DNA of 64,000 nt, from the NCBI RefSeq assembly GCF_030717845.1, contig NZ_JAUZVZ010000004.1:143071-207070 (forward strand), in the 5' to 3' direction. Below the pieces are notes generated by a model. It ran no database searches, had not been told where the DNA came from, and saw only the letters and a program-made list of their open reading frames with translations. This DNA comes from Alkalimonas collagenimarina (GTDB lineage: Bacteria; Pseudomonadota; Gammaproteobacteria; Enterobacterales; Alteromonadaceae). Below are positions 36,113 to 44,390 of this stretch, piece by piece (positions within the stretch are counted from its first letter, which is position 1; the number at the start of each line of letters is the position of its first letter). The position numbers and the translations under genes were made by a program.

Positions 36113-39100
36113 TTAGCGCCGCTCAAACCGGTAGTTGAGCACCGGCAAAACCAGCAGTGTTAACAAGGTCGCAGTGCAAAGACCGCCCAGTACCACCACG
36201 GCTAAGGGACGCTGTATTTCACTGCCTACCCCCGTTGCCAACAGCAGGGGCAACAGCCCCAACGCTGTGGTGCTGGCTGTCATCAGTACCGGGCGTAACC
36301 GCTGGCTGGCTCCGCTTAATATAGCCCGTTTGCGGGACATACCTGTTTGCTGCCGCTGATTCATGGCATCAAGCAGTACCACACCATTGAGTATTGCCAG
36401 ACCAAACACCATCATCAAGCCTATCATAGCTGGCACCGATAGATACCAATGCCCCAGCCAGAGCGTTAGCACACCACCAAACAGTGCCATTGGGATAGCA
36501 CTGAGCAGTAACAGCAACTGGCGTACCGAGCGTACGCTGGCATAGAGCAGCAAAGCCATGGCCAATAGCGACAGCGGGATCAGCCATTGCAAACGTTGCA
36601 TCGCCTGCTGCTGCAGCTGATACTGACCACCGATTTGCACGGAGTAACCGGCTGGCAACTGTAACCGGCTAAGCCCTTGCTCTAACTGCTGCACCACAGA
36701 GCCGATATCACGTCCACGTACATTGGCTTGCACCATCAAGCGGCGTTGGCCTGCATCGCGACGGATCACTGAGGGCGCGGGCAACAGCTGGATCTGCACC
36801 AGCTCCCCCAGGCGGATGCTCTGGCCATTAGCCCGGCGTACCGGCAATGCGGCCAACGCATCGGCATGCTGCCGATAAGGCTCTGCCAGACGCACCGCAA
36901 CGGCATAACGGGCATTACCATCGACAATAGTACCAGCTGAAACACCGGCTACCCCCTGAGTGATCAACTGCATGATATCCGCCACCGTCACGCCATAGCG
37001 TGCTAATTGCTCGCGTTTTGGCTCAATCAATAACTGCAATTCTTGTTGCGTTACCTCGGTAGCCACATCCACGGCCCCGGGGATCTGTTGCAACAAGTCA
37101 GCTATCTGTTCGCCATGCTCTGCCAACACCGCCAACTCAGGCCCGGCAAGACGCACGACCAGCTGGCCTTGCACCCCGGCCAGCAACTCATCGACCCGGG
37201 TGGCTATGGGCTGTGAAAAATTCAGCAGCAATCCAGGAAAAGCCGATAACTTCTCATGCATTTGTTGCTGCAATTGCTGACGGTTATCGGCACTTTGCCA
37301 ACGATTTACCGGCGTTAAGCCGATAATAATCTCGATGTTGCTAACCGGCTCCGGATCGCCGCCTAGCTCTGCTGCGCCGATTTTACTCAGGGCATAACGT
37401 ACTTCGGGAAACTCCAGTAACATGGCTTCCAGCTGGGGGGCCACATACAGCGCGGTTTCCAGGCTAGCTGTCGGTGCCAGGGTCACCCGTAGATTCAGAG
37501 TACCTTCTTCCAACTCCGGCACGAATTCAGTACCCAGCCTGCTGAGTAGCAAAACACCAGCCAGACCTAATACCAACACCATGCCAAGCAACCAGTAAGC
37601 CAAGGGCAGTAATCGTCGTAGCAGGCGGTGATAACCAAGCTCCAGCAAGCGGATCAATCGCACAGGCCGGTAGGGCTTGGATGGCTGCAGCAGCAACACC
37701 GCCAGAGCCGGTACCAGCAAGAGAGCACAGAGCAAAGCAGCGGCAAGCGCCAGTAAAATACTGACCGCCATTGGCTGAAACAACTGACCACCCACACCAG
37801 GCAGTACAAACAGCGGTGCAAATGCCAGCATCACCACCAGACTTGCCAGCAGCACTGGCTTTGCCATCTGGTGAAGCACCTGCTGCATCTCATCCCGTAT
37901 ACTGATTGATTGCTGTTGCACGCAACCTTGCGCCAAACGACGTAACAGTGCATCCACTATCACCACAGCACCATCGACCAAAATACCAATAGCCAGTGCC
38001 AATCCCCCCAGCGACATCAGGTTGGCGGTCATGCCCAGTTGCTCCATCACCAACAGTGCCAGCAATAAAGCAACAGGTACCGTCAGCACCACCAGCAGCA
38101 TGGCGTACAGATGACGCAGCAACAGCCATTGCAACAACACAATCAGCAGCAAGGCCAATAGCAGTGCCTGACTGACGGTACTAACAGCCCGGTTGACCAG
38201 ATCGGCTTGATCGTAAAACACCTCCAGGGTGATACCTGCGGGCAGCGCCTGTTGTACCAAAGGCAGTTTATTCTGTAAGGCTTCGATGGTGGTTTTGCTA
38301 TTGGCAGTACGATGCTTAACCACGATGCCCGCGATCACTTCACCCAGCCGGTCTACCTCACCATCCGCTGTGCGTCGCGTCATGCTGACCGCCCCGGCTC
38401 TTGGCTCAGCACCAAACTGCACCCTGGCTAGCTGCTGCAACCGGATTGGCGTATCGCCTTGCCAGGCAATGGCCAGCTCACGCAGTGTCTGCAACCCATT
38501 CTCACCTGCGGGTAACAGACCATAACCACGGACCACCCATTGCTCCATACCCTGCGGCTGATACCAACCACCGGCATTCTGGTTGGCAGCACGCAAGGCT
38601 GCAACTACATCCTCCAGTGTCAGTTGATGGCTTTGCAGGCGGTATGGATCTACCTGTACCTGATACTGCCTAACCTCACCACCAAAAGACAACACCTCCG
38701 TCACACCATCCACCGGCATCAGCAGCAATTTCACCAGATAATCATTCAGGCTACGAAGTTCTGCCGCATCAACGCCGCTGTCTGCACTAGCAGTCAGTAC
38801 ATACTGAAACACCTCGCCAAGGCCAGAGGTATCCGGGCCAATTTCCGGCCGGCCGAAACCAGATGGGATCTGCTCTGTCGCCTGCTCCAATTGTTGAAAC
38901 ACCAGCTGGCGTGCCAATTGAGCATCGCTTCCCTCAGTAAAAACCACGGTCACCACCGATAAGCCAGTCCGTGATAATGAACGAATATCCACTACCCCTG
39001 GCAAACCAAACATGGCAGTTTCAATCGGGTAACTGATAAACTGCTCGACCTCTTCGGCCGCCAGGCCATCGGCCTGGGTATTGATAACCACCTGGACTGG

Positions 39101-39232
39101 TGTTACGTCCGGAAAAGCATCGACATTAAGCTGTGGCAGGCGCCACAGACTGAGCAACAGCAGCAAGCCAAAGCATACCAGCACCAGTGCTGGCCGCTGC
39201 AAAGCACCACAAAGCCAGGATATCCACATCAC
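36113..39232 (-). CDS. Heavy-metal efflux RND permease, CzcA/CusA type
   Basis: The 1039-residue inner-membrane pump has the RND plan: TM1, a large periplasmic loop, TM2-6, TM7, a second loop and TM8-12. Signatures are LPQLNVDAFPDVTPVQVVIN, the TM4 proton-relay region GILVDGAVVIVDALLRR, and FVPELEEGTLNLRVTLAPT. In TM4 the first Asp of the Zn/Co CzcA motif is Ala, while the second Asp and an acidic third position remain. The Met residues of CusA copper sites are not evident near the FVPELEEG segment. Metal specificity is therefore uncertain. GGAGG precedes the ATG, 6 bases after the adaptor gene's stop. No outer-membrane factor gene is present in the operon. Confidence 0.92.
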   Translation of the reverse strand: MMWISWLCGALQRPALVLVCFGLLLLLSLWRLPQLNVDAFPDVTPVQVVINTQADGLAAEEVEQFISYPIETAMFGLPGVVDIRSLSRTGLSVVTVVFTEGSDAQLARQLVFQQLEQATEQIPSGFGRPEIGPDTSGLGEVFQYVLTASADSGVDAAELRSLNDYLVKLLLMPVDGVTEVLSFGGEVRQYQVQVDPYRLQSHQLTLEDVVAALRAANQNAGGWYQPQGMEQWVVRGYGLLPAGENGLQTLRELAIAWQGDTPIRLQQLARVQFGAEPRAGAVSMTRRTADGEVDRLGEVIAGIVVKHRTANSKTTIEALQNKLPLVQQALPAGITLEVFYDQADLVNRAVSTVSQALLLALLLIVLLQWLLLRHLYAMLLVVLTVPVALLLALLVMEQLGMTANLMSLGGLALAIGILVDGAVVIVDALLRRLAQGCVQQQSISIRDEMQQVLHQMAKPVLLASLVVMLAFAPLFVLPGVGGQLFQPMAVSILLALAAALLCALLLVPALAVLLLQPSKPYRPVRLIRLLELGYHRLLRRLLPLAYWLLGMVLVLGLAGVLLLSRLGTEFVPELEEGTLNLRVTLAPTASLETALYVAPQLEAMLLEFPEVRYALSKIGAAELGGDPEPVSNIEIIIGLTPVNRWQSADNRQQLQQQMHEKLSAFPGLLLNFSQPIATRVDELLAGVQGQLVVRLAGPELAVLAEHGEQIADLLQQIPGAVDVATEVTQQELQLLIEPKREQLARYGVTVADIMQLITQGVAGVSAGTIVDGNARYAVAVRLAEPYRQHADALAALPVRRANGQSIRLGELVQIQLLPAPSVIRRDAGQRRLMVQANVRGRDIGSVVQQLEQGLSRLQLPAGYSVQIGGQYQLQQQAMQRLQWLIPLSLLAMALLLYASVRSVRQLLLLLSAIPMALFGGVLTLWLGHWYLSVPAMIGLMMVFGLAILNGVVLLDAMNQRQQTGMSRKRAILSGASQRLRPVLMTASTTALGLLPLLLATGVGSEIQRPLAVVVLGGLCTATLLTLLVLPVLNYRFERR

Positions 39233-39238
39233 AGCCTC

Positions 39239-40351
39239 CTAATGCTGATGCGGGTCGAAACCCGCCTTCAACAGTTCAGAGGCCAGAAAAAAGGCGCCTT
39301 GTTGCACTAGCAGCTGGCCCGGCGTTATCCCCTGCACCAGATGCCAGCCATGCTCACTGCGCACCAACTCAACCTCATAAGGCACGAATGCCTCACCTTC
39401 CTGCACAAAAAGCTGCCAATGGCCATCCGCAGAGCGGCTCAGCGCCGTATCGGGTACCAGCACGCCGGATACCGCCTCAGCACTGAGGACAACTTCGACA
39501 AAGGTACCGGGATGCCAGTGCAGCATCCTGTTATCCAGCCGGGCAAACCAGTGCTCAGTCCGACTATGCTCATCTAACTGATGATTACGGCCGATAAGCT
39601 CTGCCTCTGCCCATTGTTGACCATGGCGCACCCGCAGCCTGGTTTGCTGTATCAATTGTTCGGATTGGTCACTGGTTAACTCGGCTTGTAGCCACACACT
39701 GGATTCATCCAATAAACCAAGCAAGATGCTACCGGGCGAGATTTGCTCCCCCGGCACTGCTTGTAAATGGGTCACCATACCGGACTGAGGCGCTTTCAGC
39801 TCAAAGCGCCCCAACTGCTCAGGTTGCTGCTGCAACAGTGCAATTTGTGCTGGGGTCATCTGCAGTGCTTCCAACCGGGCTCTGGCTTGACTGGCCCGGA
39901 CGCGGGCGCTTAATTGCTCGCTGGCACTGATGCTTTCTGTGGTTAACTCTGCCAGACGCTGCCATTGGCTGATGGCATCCAGAAACTCGGCCTGCGCGTT
40001 GGCCAGTTGAATGCCGCCTAAAGTGAGTAAAGGTTGCCCTGCATCCACCCATTGCCCTGGCCGCACATGCCGCTTAAGCAACTGCAGTTCCATGGGTGCT
40101 GTGATACGCTGGCTACGCTCCGGATCGGCTATCAGGGTTGCCGTTGCCAGTTGCTGTGGCCAAAATCCGCTGAGTGCGACTGGCTCCACCAGGATCCCGG
40201 CCAATTGTTGTTGCTGTGGGCTTAACCGCAGCTCATGCGGTTGCTGCTGATGGTCTTGTTCTACCGACACCTTGGAATGAGCGACAACTGAAGATGTTGC
40301 CAATAGCAACTGCGCAGCCAACAAGGCCGCGCCAAATGAGAATAAACGCAT
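39239..40351 (-). CDS. RND efflux periplasmic adaptor subunit (CzcB/CusB type)
   Basis: The 370-residue membrane-fusion protein has a signal peptide (about 1-24) and a beta-barrel/lipoyl/alpha-hairpin arrangement. ITAPMELQLLKRHVRPGQWVDAGQPL and APQSGMVTHLQAVPGEQI are the two lipoyl halves around a coiled hairpin (about 125-175). A His-containing stretch at the mature N-terminus and the C-terminal DPHQH may bind metal. It links the permease to an outer-membrane channel encoded elsewhere. CAGGAGTTATCT precedes the ATG. It lies between a small Cys/His protein and the permease on the same strand. Confidence 0.9.
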   Translation of the reverse strand: MRLFSFGAALLAAQLLLATSSVVAHSKVSVEQDHQQQPHELRLSPQQQQLAGILVEPVALSGFWPQQLATATLIADPERSQRITAPMELQLLKRHVRPGQWVDAGQPLLTLGGIQLANAQAEFLDAISQWQRLAELTTESISASEQLSARVRASQARARLEALQMTPAQIALLQQQPEQLGRFELKAPQSGMVTHLQAVPGEQISPGSILLGLLDESSVWLQAELTSDQSEQLIQQTRLRVRHGQQWAEAELIGRNHQLDEHSRTEHWFARLDNRMLHWHPGTFVEVVLSAEAVSGVLVPDTALSRSADGHWQLFVQEGEAFVPYEVELVRSEHGWHLVQGITPGQLLVQQGAFFLASELLKAGFDPHQH

Positions 40352-40406
40352 AGATAACTCCTGAAAAAATAAACAAGCGGCAGGCTAGCTGCCCTGAAAC
40401 AATCTG

Positions 40407-40742
40407 TCAGGAGAATGAAATGGGGGGGCGGAACTGCAACGCTACCAGCAGCGGGAAATACCAAAGCAGACGGTGATACCGCTTGTACTGGCGGCTCAGA
40501 ACCGACATTGCACTGCCAACCGGCAAGGTGGCTTGGCCGCTGTGGCAATGACAATCCAGACACAACTCAGCAAGTTCCGATACCGGACTATCCGTTGTAA
40601 CAGTCTCTGTAGATAGCACCAGATGCAGGTGTGTACTATTTGCAGCTTCATCCAGCTCAGATAGATGCCATGGGTGTGCACCCAGTGCGCCAGATAACGC
40701 CTGAAGCAGCACACAACAAAGCAAAAAAGCAACAAGAAACAT
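40407..40742 (-). CDS. Small exported Cys/His-rich protein of the metal-efflux operon
   Basis: The 111-residue product (ATG 40742) begins with a hydrophobic signal segment (MFLVAFLLCCVLLQALSGAL). It contains CLDCHCHSG (three Cys, two His) in the middle and ends in LQFRPPISFS, a C-terminal pattern I associate with small proteins encoded at the head of metal RND operons. It may be a periplasmic metal-binding accessory protein; this is inference from motif and position. A TTG at 40751 would add three residues. It stands 55 bases upstream of the adaptor gene. Confidence 0.65.
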   Translation of the reverse strand: MFLVAFLLCCVLLQALSGALGAHPWHLSELDEAANSTHLHLVLSTETVTTDSPVSELAELCLDCHCHSGQATLPVGSAMSVLSRQYKRYHRLLWYFPLLVALQFRPPISFS

Positions 40743-40972
40743 CCTGGCCAAAGCAAGCTACCACAAGGTTACAAAAATGATCGGGTTGCCAGTATATACG
40801 CAAGTAACCACAAGATGCGAGCTTCAATCACGTCAGTGACTACATAATAGAATAATCGCTTGTATTCATTACGCTCAGCAGAGCATGGAATCAAGCAGGT
40901 ATTTGTGGCAGATCAAGTGTTGCTGCGCTGGTTGATCTATAGTCAGATTATCGGCCTTAGCAAGTGATCACG

Positions 40973-41266
40973 ATGACGAACCCACCTATCGTACCCCCTG
41001 CCGAAGCGACAACACAGACCACTGTGGCCGCTCCCAGGCTATGGTGGCTAAAACTGGTCATGCTACTGGGTCTGGCATTGATCATCATCGGCCATTATCT
41101 ATGGATAGGCCTGAAACTGCCCCAAACCATGGGCGTACCAGGCATGATACTGGTCGCAGCCCTCTGCGCTATCGGGCTAATTTTATCCCTTCCCACCAAA
41201 ATTTATCTGACCCTGCTATTGATGGAGCATGAGCACAAAGTAAAAGAAGCTCTGAACAAAAAATAG
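40973..41266 (+). CDS. Small two-helix membrane protein of unknown function
   Basis: The 97-residue product has a Pro/Thr-rich soluble start (MTNPPIVPPAEATTQTT), two transmembrane helices (about 30-50 and 58-80) and a charged C-terminal tail (MEHEHKVKEALNKK). I do not recognise the family. The ribosome site is weak; GTG 40964 would add three residues. It is divergent from the metal-efflux operon. Confidence 0.6.
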   Translation: MTNPPIVPPAEATTQTTVAAPRLWWLKLVMLLGLALIIIGHYLWIGLKLPQTMGVPGMILVAALCAIGLILSLPTKIYLTLLLMEHEHKVKEALNKK

Positions 41267-41426
41267 AACCAGCATCCCGTAGCAAACTGCTGTGGGATTT
41301 TAACATGAACTTTTTCTGCAACTGAACGAAGTTTAATCATGTTGATTGGCTCACTGTCAGCTAGTAACTTGGCAGTCCATTGTTCGTTTCCTATACTGGT
41401 AACTACTGACTAAAGAGGATACCGTG

Positions 41427-41807
41427 ATGCGATTTTTTGCTCTCTTATTATCTGGTGTTTTGACTGCCTTGCTCTGGGCTTTTAGTGCAACTGCACACCA
41501 TGGCTGGAACTGGGCCGAAAACGAACAAACAGAGATGACTGGTACCATTACTGAAGTCTTCATCGGGCCACCACACCCACGCCTGATGATCGAGACAGAA
41601 CAAGGCCCCTGGCAGGTGGACCTTGGTAACCCACGCCAAACCCGGGACGCCGGCTTTGTTGAAGGGGAAGCCGCAGTGGGTGACCAGGTGCTGATCCGGG
41701 GCCATCGCTCAACCAACAAGGATGAACACATTATCAAGGCAGTGCGCGCTACCATAGATGACAGAGTATACACCTTCTATCCAAGCCTGCTGCGTGAAGA
41801 CCAATAA
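41427..41807 (+). CDS. DUF6152-like exported protein
   Basis: The 126-residue protein has a signal peptide (residues 1-23) directly followed by AHHGWNWAENEQTEMTGTI, then a small beta-barrel-like domain with PHPRLMIETEQGPWQVDL and GDQVLIRGHRS. This matches DUF6152, small exported OB-like proteins of unknown function whose mature start is A-H-H. The paired His could bind metal (inference). AGAGG lies upstream; GTG 41424 is an alternative start. The next gene starts 21 bases later. Confidence 0.75.
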   Translation: MRFFALLLSGVLTALLWAFSATAHHGWNWAENEQTEMTGTITEVFIGPPHPRLMIETEQGPWQVDLGNPRQTRDAGFVEGEAAVGDQVLIRGHRSTNKDEHIIKAVRATIDDRVYTFYPSLLREDQ

Positions 41808-41828
41808 CCGCTTTAAAGTTCAGTGAGC

Positions 41829-42305
41829 ATGATCACTGAACTGCTGGTCAGTCTGGGAGATACAGCACTAGCCAGTTGGCTGCGCCAATCCGGCATCGGC
41901 TACCCGCTGCTAAGCACTGCGCATATTTTGGGCATAGCGCTGTTACTAGGCTCGGTGCTAATACTGGATTTGCGTTTGCTGGGTATCACGAAAAGTGGCG
42001 CTCTGAACGTGCTGGCACCACTACTCAATCGCTTTGCAGCCTGTGGCCTTTTACTTGCAATGGTAACCGGTAGCCTGCTGTTTAGTGTGCAGCCGGCTCA
42101 CTACCTTGCCAACAGTGCTTTTCTGCTAAAACTCACTTTATTACTGCTGGCTTTACTTAATGTCCTGCTGGTGCATTGGCTACCGCATTGGCAAGCACTG
42201 CTTAACGGCCAGGCCCCAACTCTTTTTCTTAAAGTCACCGCCCTGCTATCGCTGGTACTCTGGCTTGTCATCTTGCTTGCCGGGCGCTGGATCGCATTTG
42301 TTTAG
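41829..42305 (+). CDS. DUF6644-like four-helix membrane protein
   Basis: The 158-residue protein has four predicted membrane helices. Its conserved start SWLRQSGIGYPLLSTAHILGIALLLGS includes a His in the first helix, which might be a haem or proton ligand. It resembles the DUF6644/DUF2214 group, which is often encoded with DUF6152 proteins; the function is unknown. GTG 41823 is an alternative start. It probably forms an operon with the preceding exported protein. The 228 bases after it, up to lysC, hold no gene I can support. Confidence 0.7.
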   Translation: MITELLVSLGDTALASWLRQSGIGYPLLSTAHILGIALLLGSVLILDLRLLGITKSGALNVLAPLLNRFAACGLLLAMVTGSLLFSVQPAHYLANSAFLLKLTLLLLALLNVLLVHWLPHWQALLNGQAPTLFLKVTALLSLVLWLVILLAGRWIAFV

Positions 42306-42533
42306 ACTTCTGTGCCAAAACATAGCTAACTGGCCCTGTTTCGTTGCCAGCACTGCTTCTGCTGCAACACCAGGTAAAACTGATAGTTCAGATCGGATAC
42401 TTCGCCCCTAACGGTTTTACCGGCTAGAAAAGTCAGGCCTTACCAAGCGGTACTGAATTGCAATTAGTAATTAGCGCTGTTGCGCAACAGGATAAGAAAC
42501 CAAAAGCAATCTTTTAAGATCCAGTTTAAGGCA

Positions 42534-43880
42534 TCAGGCGGCAAACAAGCTCTGGTGCAGCTGCTTCACTACTGGAGTGGCATCGTCATCTTGCACTAAG
42601 AAACACAGGTTATGCTTGGATGCACCATGGCATATCATCCGCATGTTCACCCCTTCCAGTGCCTGAAATAACTCACCAGTCACGCCGCGGCTACTGTGCA
42701 AATGATTACCTATCACGGCCACCAAACTTAAACCATGCTCCACTTGCACTTCGCAAAACTGCCGAAGTTCTTCAATAGCAGCAACGGTTAAGTGCTCAAA
42801 AGCACTGCCGGGTGCCTCATCCAGCGTCAGCGCCACACTGATTTCAGAAGTGGTGACTAAGTCGACCGAGATATGATGGCGACTCAAGATATCAAACACT
42901 CTGCTTAAAAAGCCAGCAGCATGCAACATCGCGGGGCTTTTCACGGTGATCAAGGTTTGTGACTTCCGTAGTGCAATGGCGCGGTATGCTGGGCGATCTT
43001 CAACCTCACGTGCGATCCAGGTCCCGCCCGAATTGGGTTCACGGCTAGAGCCAACAAAGACCCGAATATTACGGCGAACTGCAGGTAGTAAGGTCGCTGG
43101 ATGCAATACTTTGGCACCAAAGGTAGCCATTTCGGCTGCTTCATCAAAGCTGATTTCGCCAATACAGCGGGCTTGCTCTGTCAGGCGCGGATCCGTGGTG
43201 AAAATACCGACCACATCAGTCCAGATCTGCACAGTATCGGCATCCAGCGCTTCAGCCAACAAAGCAGCGCTGTAATCGGAGCCACCGCGACCTAAGGTAG
43301 TAGTTTGATGGTGTTCATCCGCGCCGATAAAGCCCTGCATGACCACACGCTGACTGGCCAGTACAGGCAGTAACAGTTCGCTACACAACTGACGCATGGC
43401 ATTAATTTGCGGCTCGGCTTTGCCAAAGTGACTATCGGTGCGCACCACTTTACGGCTATCAAAGCAAGCAACCGCAGCATCGCGTTCAGCCAAGACCTGA
43501 GTAAATAGCACCGAGCTTAAGCGCTCACCGAATGATAAAATCTCATCCTTATGCTGCACACTAAAAACTGTGCCACCATGCTCGATTAACACTCGAAGTT
43601 CAGACAGTAATGCATCAATATCTGCCGCCACAGCCTGTGGGTATTGCAGAGCGTTTAGTACTGCCATAGTAATGCGTTCAATCTCAGTAAAGGCAGTAAA
43701 ACGAGCCGTGAGTTCGGTGTGTTGGGTAATAGCAACCAACTGGTTGGTCACGCCGGCACTGGCGCTAACCACTACCACACGGATACGATCATCGGCTAGT
43801 ACAATATCGGCACAACGGGACATGGCATGAAAATCAGCAACGCTGGTTCCGCCAAATTTAGCAACAATTAATTCAGACAA
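42534..43880 (-). CDS. lysC: Lysine-sensitive aspartokinase III
   Basis: The 448-residue protein matches the length of E. coli LysC. It catalyses ATP-dependent phosphorylation of aspartate, the first step to lysine, threonine, methionine and diaminopimelate. It starts LSELIVAKFGGTSVAD with the KFGGTS nucleotide motif, has GFIGADEHHQTTTLGRGGSD in the kinase domain (positions about 200-219), and C-terminal paired ACT domains (about 300-448) for lysine feedback. The start is TTG 43880, preceded by AAGGAG at 7 bases; the upstream ATG at 43937 would give an N-terminus foreign to the family. A lysine riboswitch lies 107 bases upstream in the leader. Confidence 0.95.
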   Translation of the reverse strand: MSELIVAKFGGTSVADFHAMSRCADIVLADDRIRVVVVSASAGVTNQLVAITQHTELTARFTAFTEIERITMAVLNALQYPQAVAADIDALLSELRVLIEHGGTVFSVQHKDEILSFGERLSSVLFTQVLAERDAAVACFDSRKVVRTDSHFGKAEPQINAMRQLCSELLLPVLASQRVVMQGFIGADEHHQTTTLGRGGSDYSAALLAEALDADTVQIWTDVVGIFTTDPRLTEQARCIGEISFDEAAEMATFGAKVLHPATLLPAVRRNIRVFVGSSREPNSGGTWIAREVEDRPAYRAIALRKSQTLITVKSPAMLHAAGFLSRVFDILSRHHISVDLVTTSEISVALTLDEAPGSAFEHLTVAAIEELRQFCEVQVEHGLSLVAVIGNHLHSSRGVTGELFQALEGVNMRMICHGASKHNLCFLVQDDDATPVVKQLHQSLFAA

Positions 43881-43986
43881 GGGATCTCTCCTTATGCAGC
43901 AACAATAAGCAGAGCATGGCATTTGTGAACAACACACAATACAGGCTGCGACTAAGCGGGCGAGTAGTGAAAGTAGTTAACAAAGG

Positions 43987-44149
43987 CCAGAAGCTCTCCA
44001 CCAGGTTCAGGTGACAGTCCCAGGGATTCAGCCCTGGCAACCGAAGCCATCACGTTCTATACCGTTGGCTCCTCGGCGATGCTCCCCTCTGCTGCGCTAC
44101 GATGTATAGACATCTGACACAGCTTACCTGAACAACGCGCCTCTTCTGG
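43987..44149 (-). ncRNA. Lysine riboswitch (L box) in the lysC leader
   Basis: Read on the minus strand, CCAGAAG (44149-44143) and CTTCTGG (43993-43987) close a P1 stem. Between them are the conserved L-box elements: AGAGGCGCG, AGGTAAGC, a GCCGAGG-like core segment, a GC-rich hairpin ending in GACTGTCACC, and GGTGGAGAGCTTCTGG at the 3' side. The order matches the five-helix junction that binds lysine. No U-rich terminator is seen between it and the TTG start, so control is probably through ribosome-site access, as well as RNA stability. Confidence 0.92.
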
Positions 44150-44174
44150 TCTATCGTATTCGATGGACGGCGCT

Positions 44175-44203
44175 ACTCTAACCAGTTCATTCCAGAAAAT
44201 CAA
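44175..44203 (-). promoter_or_regulatory. Probable lysC sigma70 promoter
   Basis: On the minus strand TTGATT (44203-44198) and TAGAGT (44180-44175) are separated by 17 bases. Transcription would begin near 44168, about 20 bases before the riboswitch P1 stem, which is the expected geometry. Each box matches 4 of 6 consensus positions. Confidence 0.5.
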
Positions 44204-44390
44204 TAGCTATCTGGCCATCTAATTACACTTCTTATTGGTTGTGATTTACGGCTGTGTTCATGCTAGATTCAAGCTGAACACTATACACTGCCCCAGGGCT
44301 TGCGTCATAATGGGCTTACTTGGGTACACCATGACCAGGATAATCAGGTGTACAACACCTTCAATGATGGCTGGAATACCTTTCACTGTG

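Larger units (their letters stand above)
43881..44390. other. 510-base divergent leader region between lysC and tamA
   Basis: The lysC side contains a promoter and the lysine riboswitch, listed separately. The tamA side (about 44204-44390) contains no gene. It includes an imperfectly understood inverted repeat, GTACACC (44324-44330) and GGTGTAC (44347-44353), which may be an operator or chance. Confidence 0.6.

Noticed and set aside
42306..42533. A 36-codon minus-strand open stretch (GKTVRGEVSDLNYQF region) after the DUF6644-like gene
   Set aside because: It has no ATG, GTG or TTG start with a ribosome site and no recognised family; most likely noncoding, though it could be a gene remnant.
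44324..44353. Inverted repeat GTACACC/GGTGTAC before tamA as a regulator site
   Set aside because: Single occurrence with a 16-base spacer and no known regulator match; kept only as a note in the intergenic entry.
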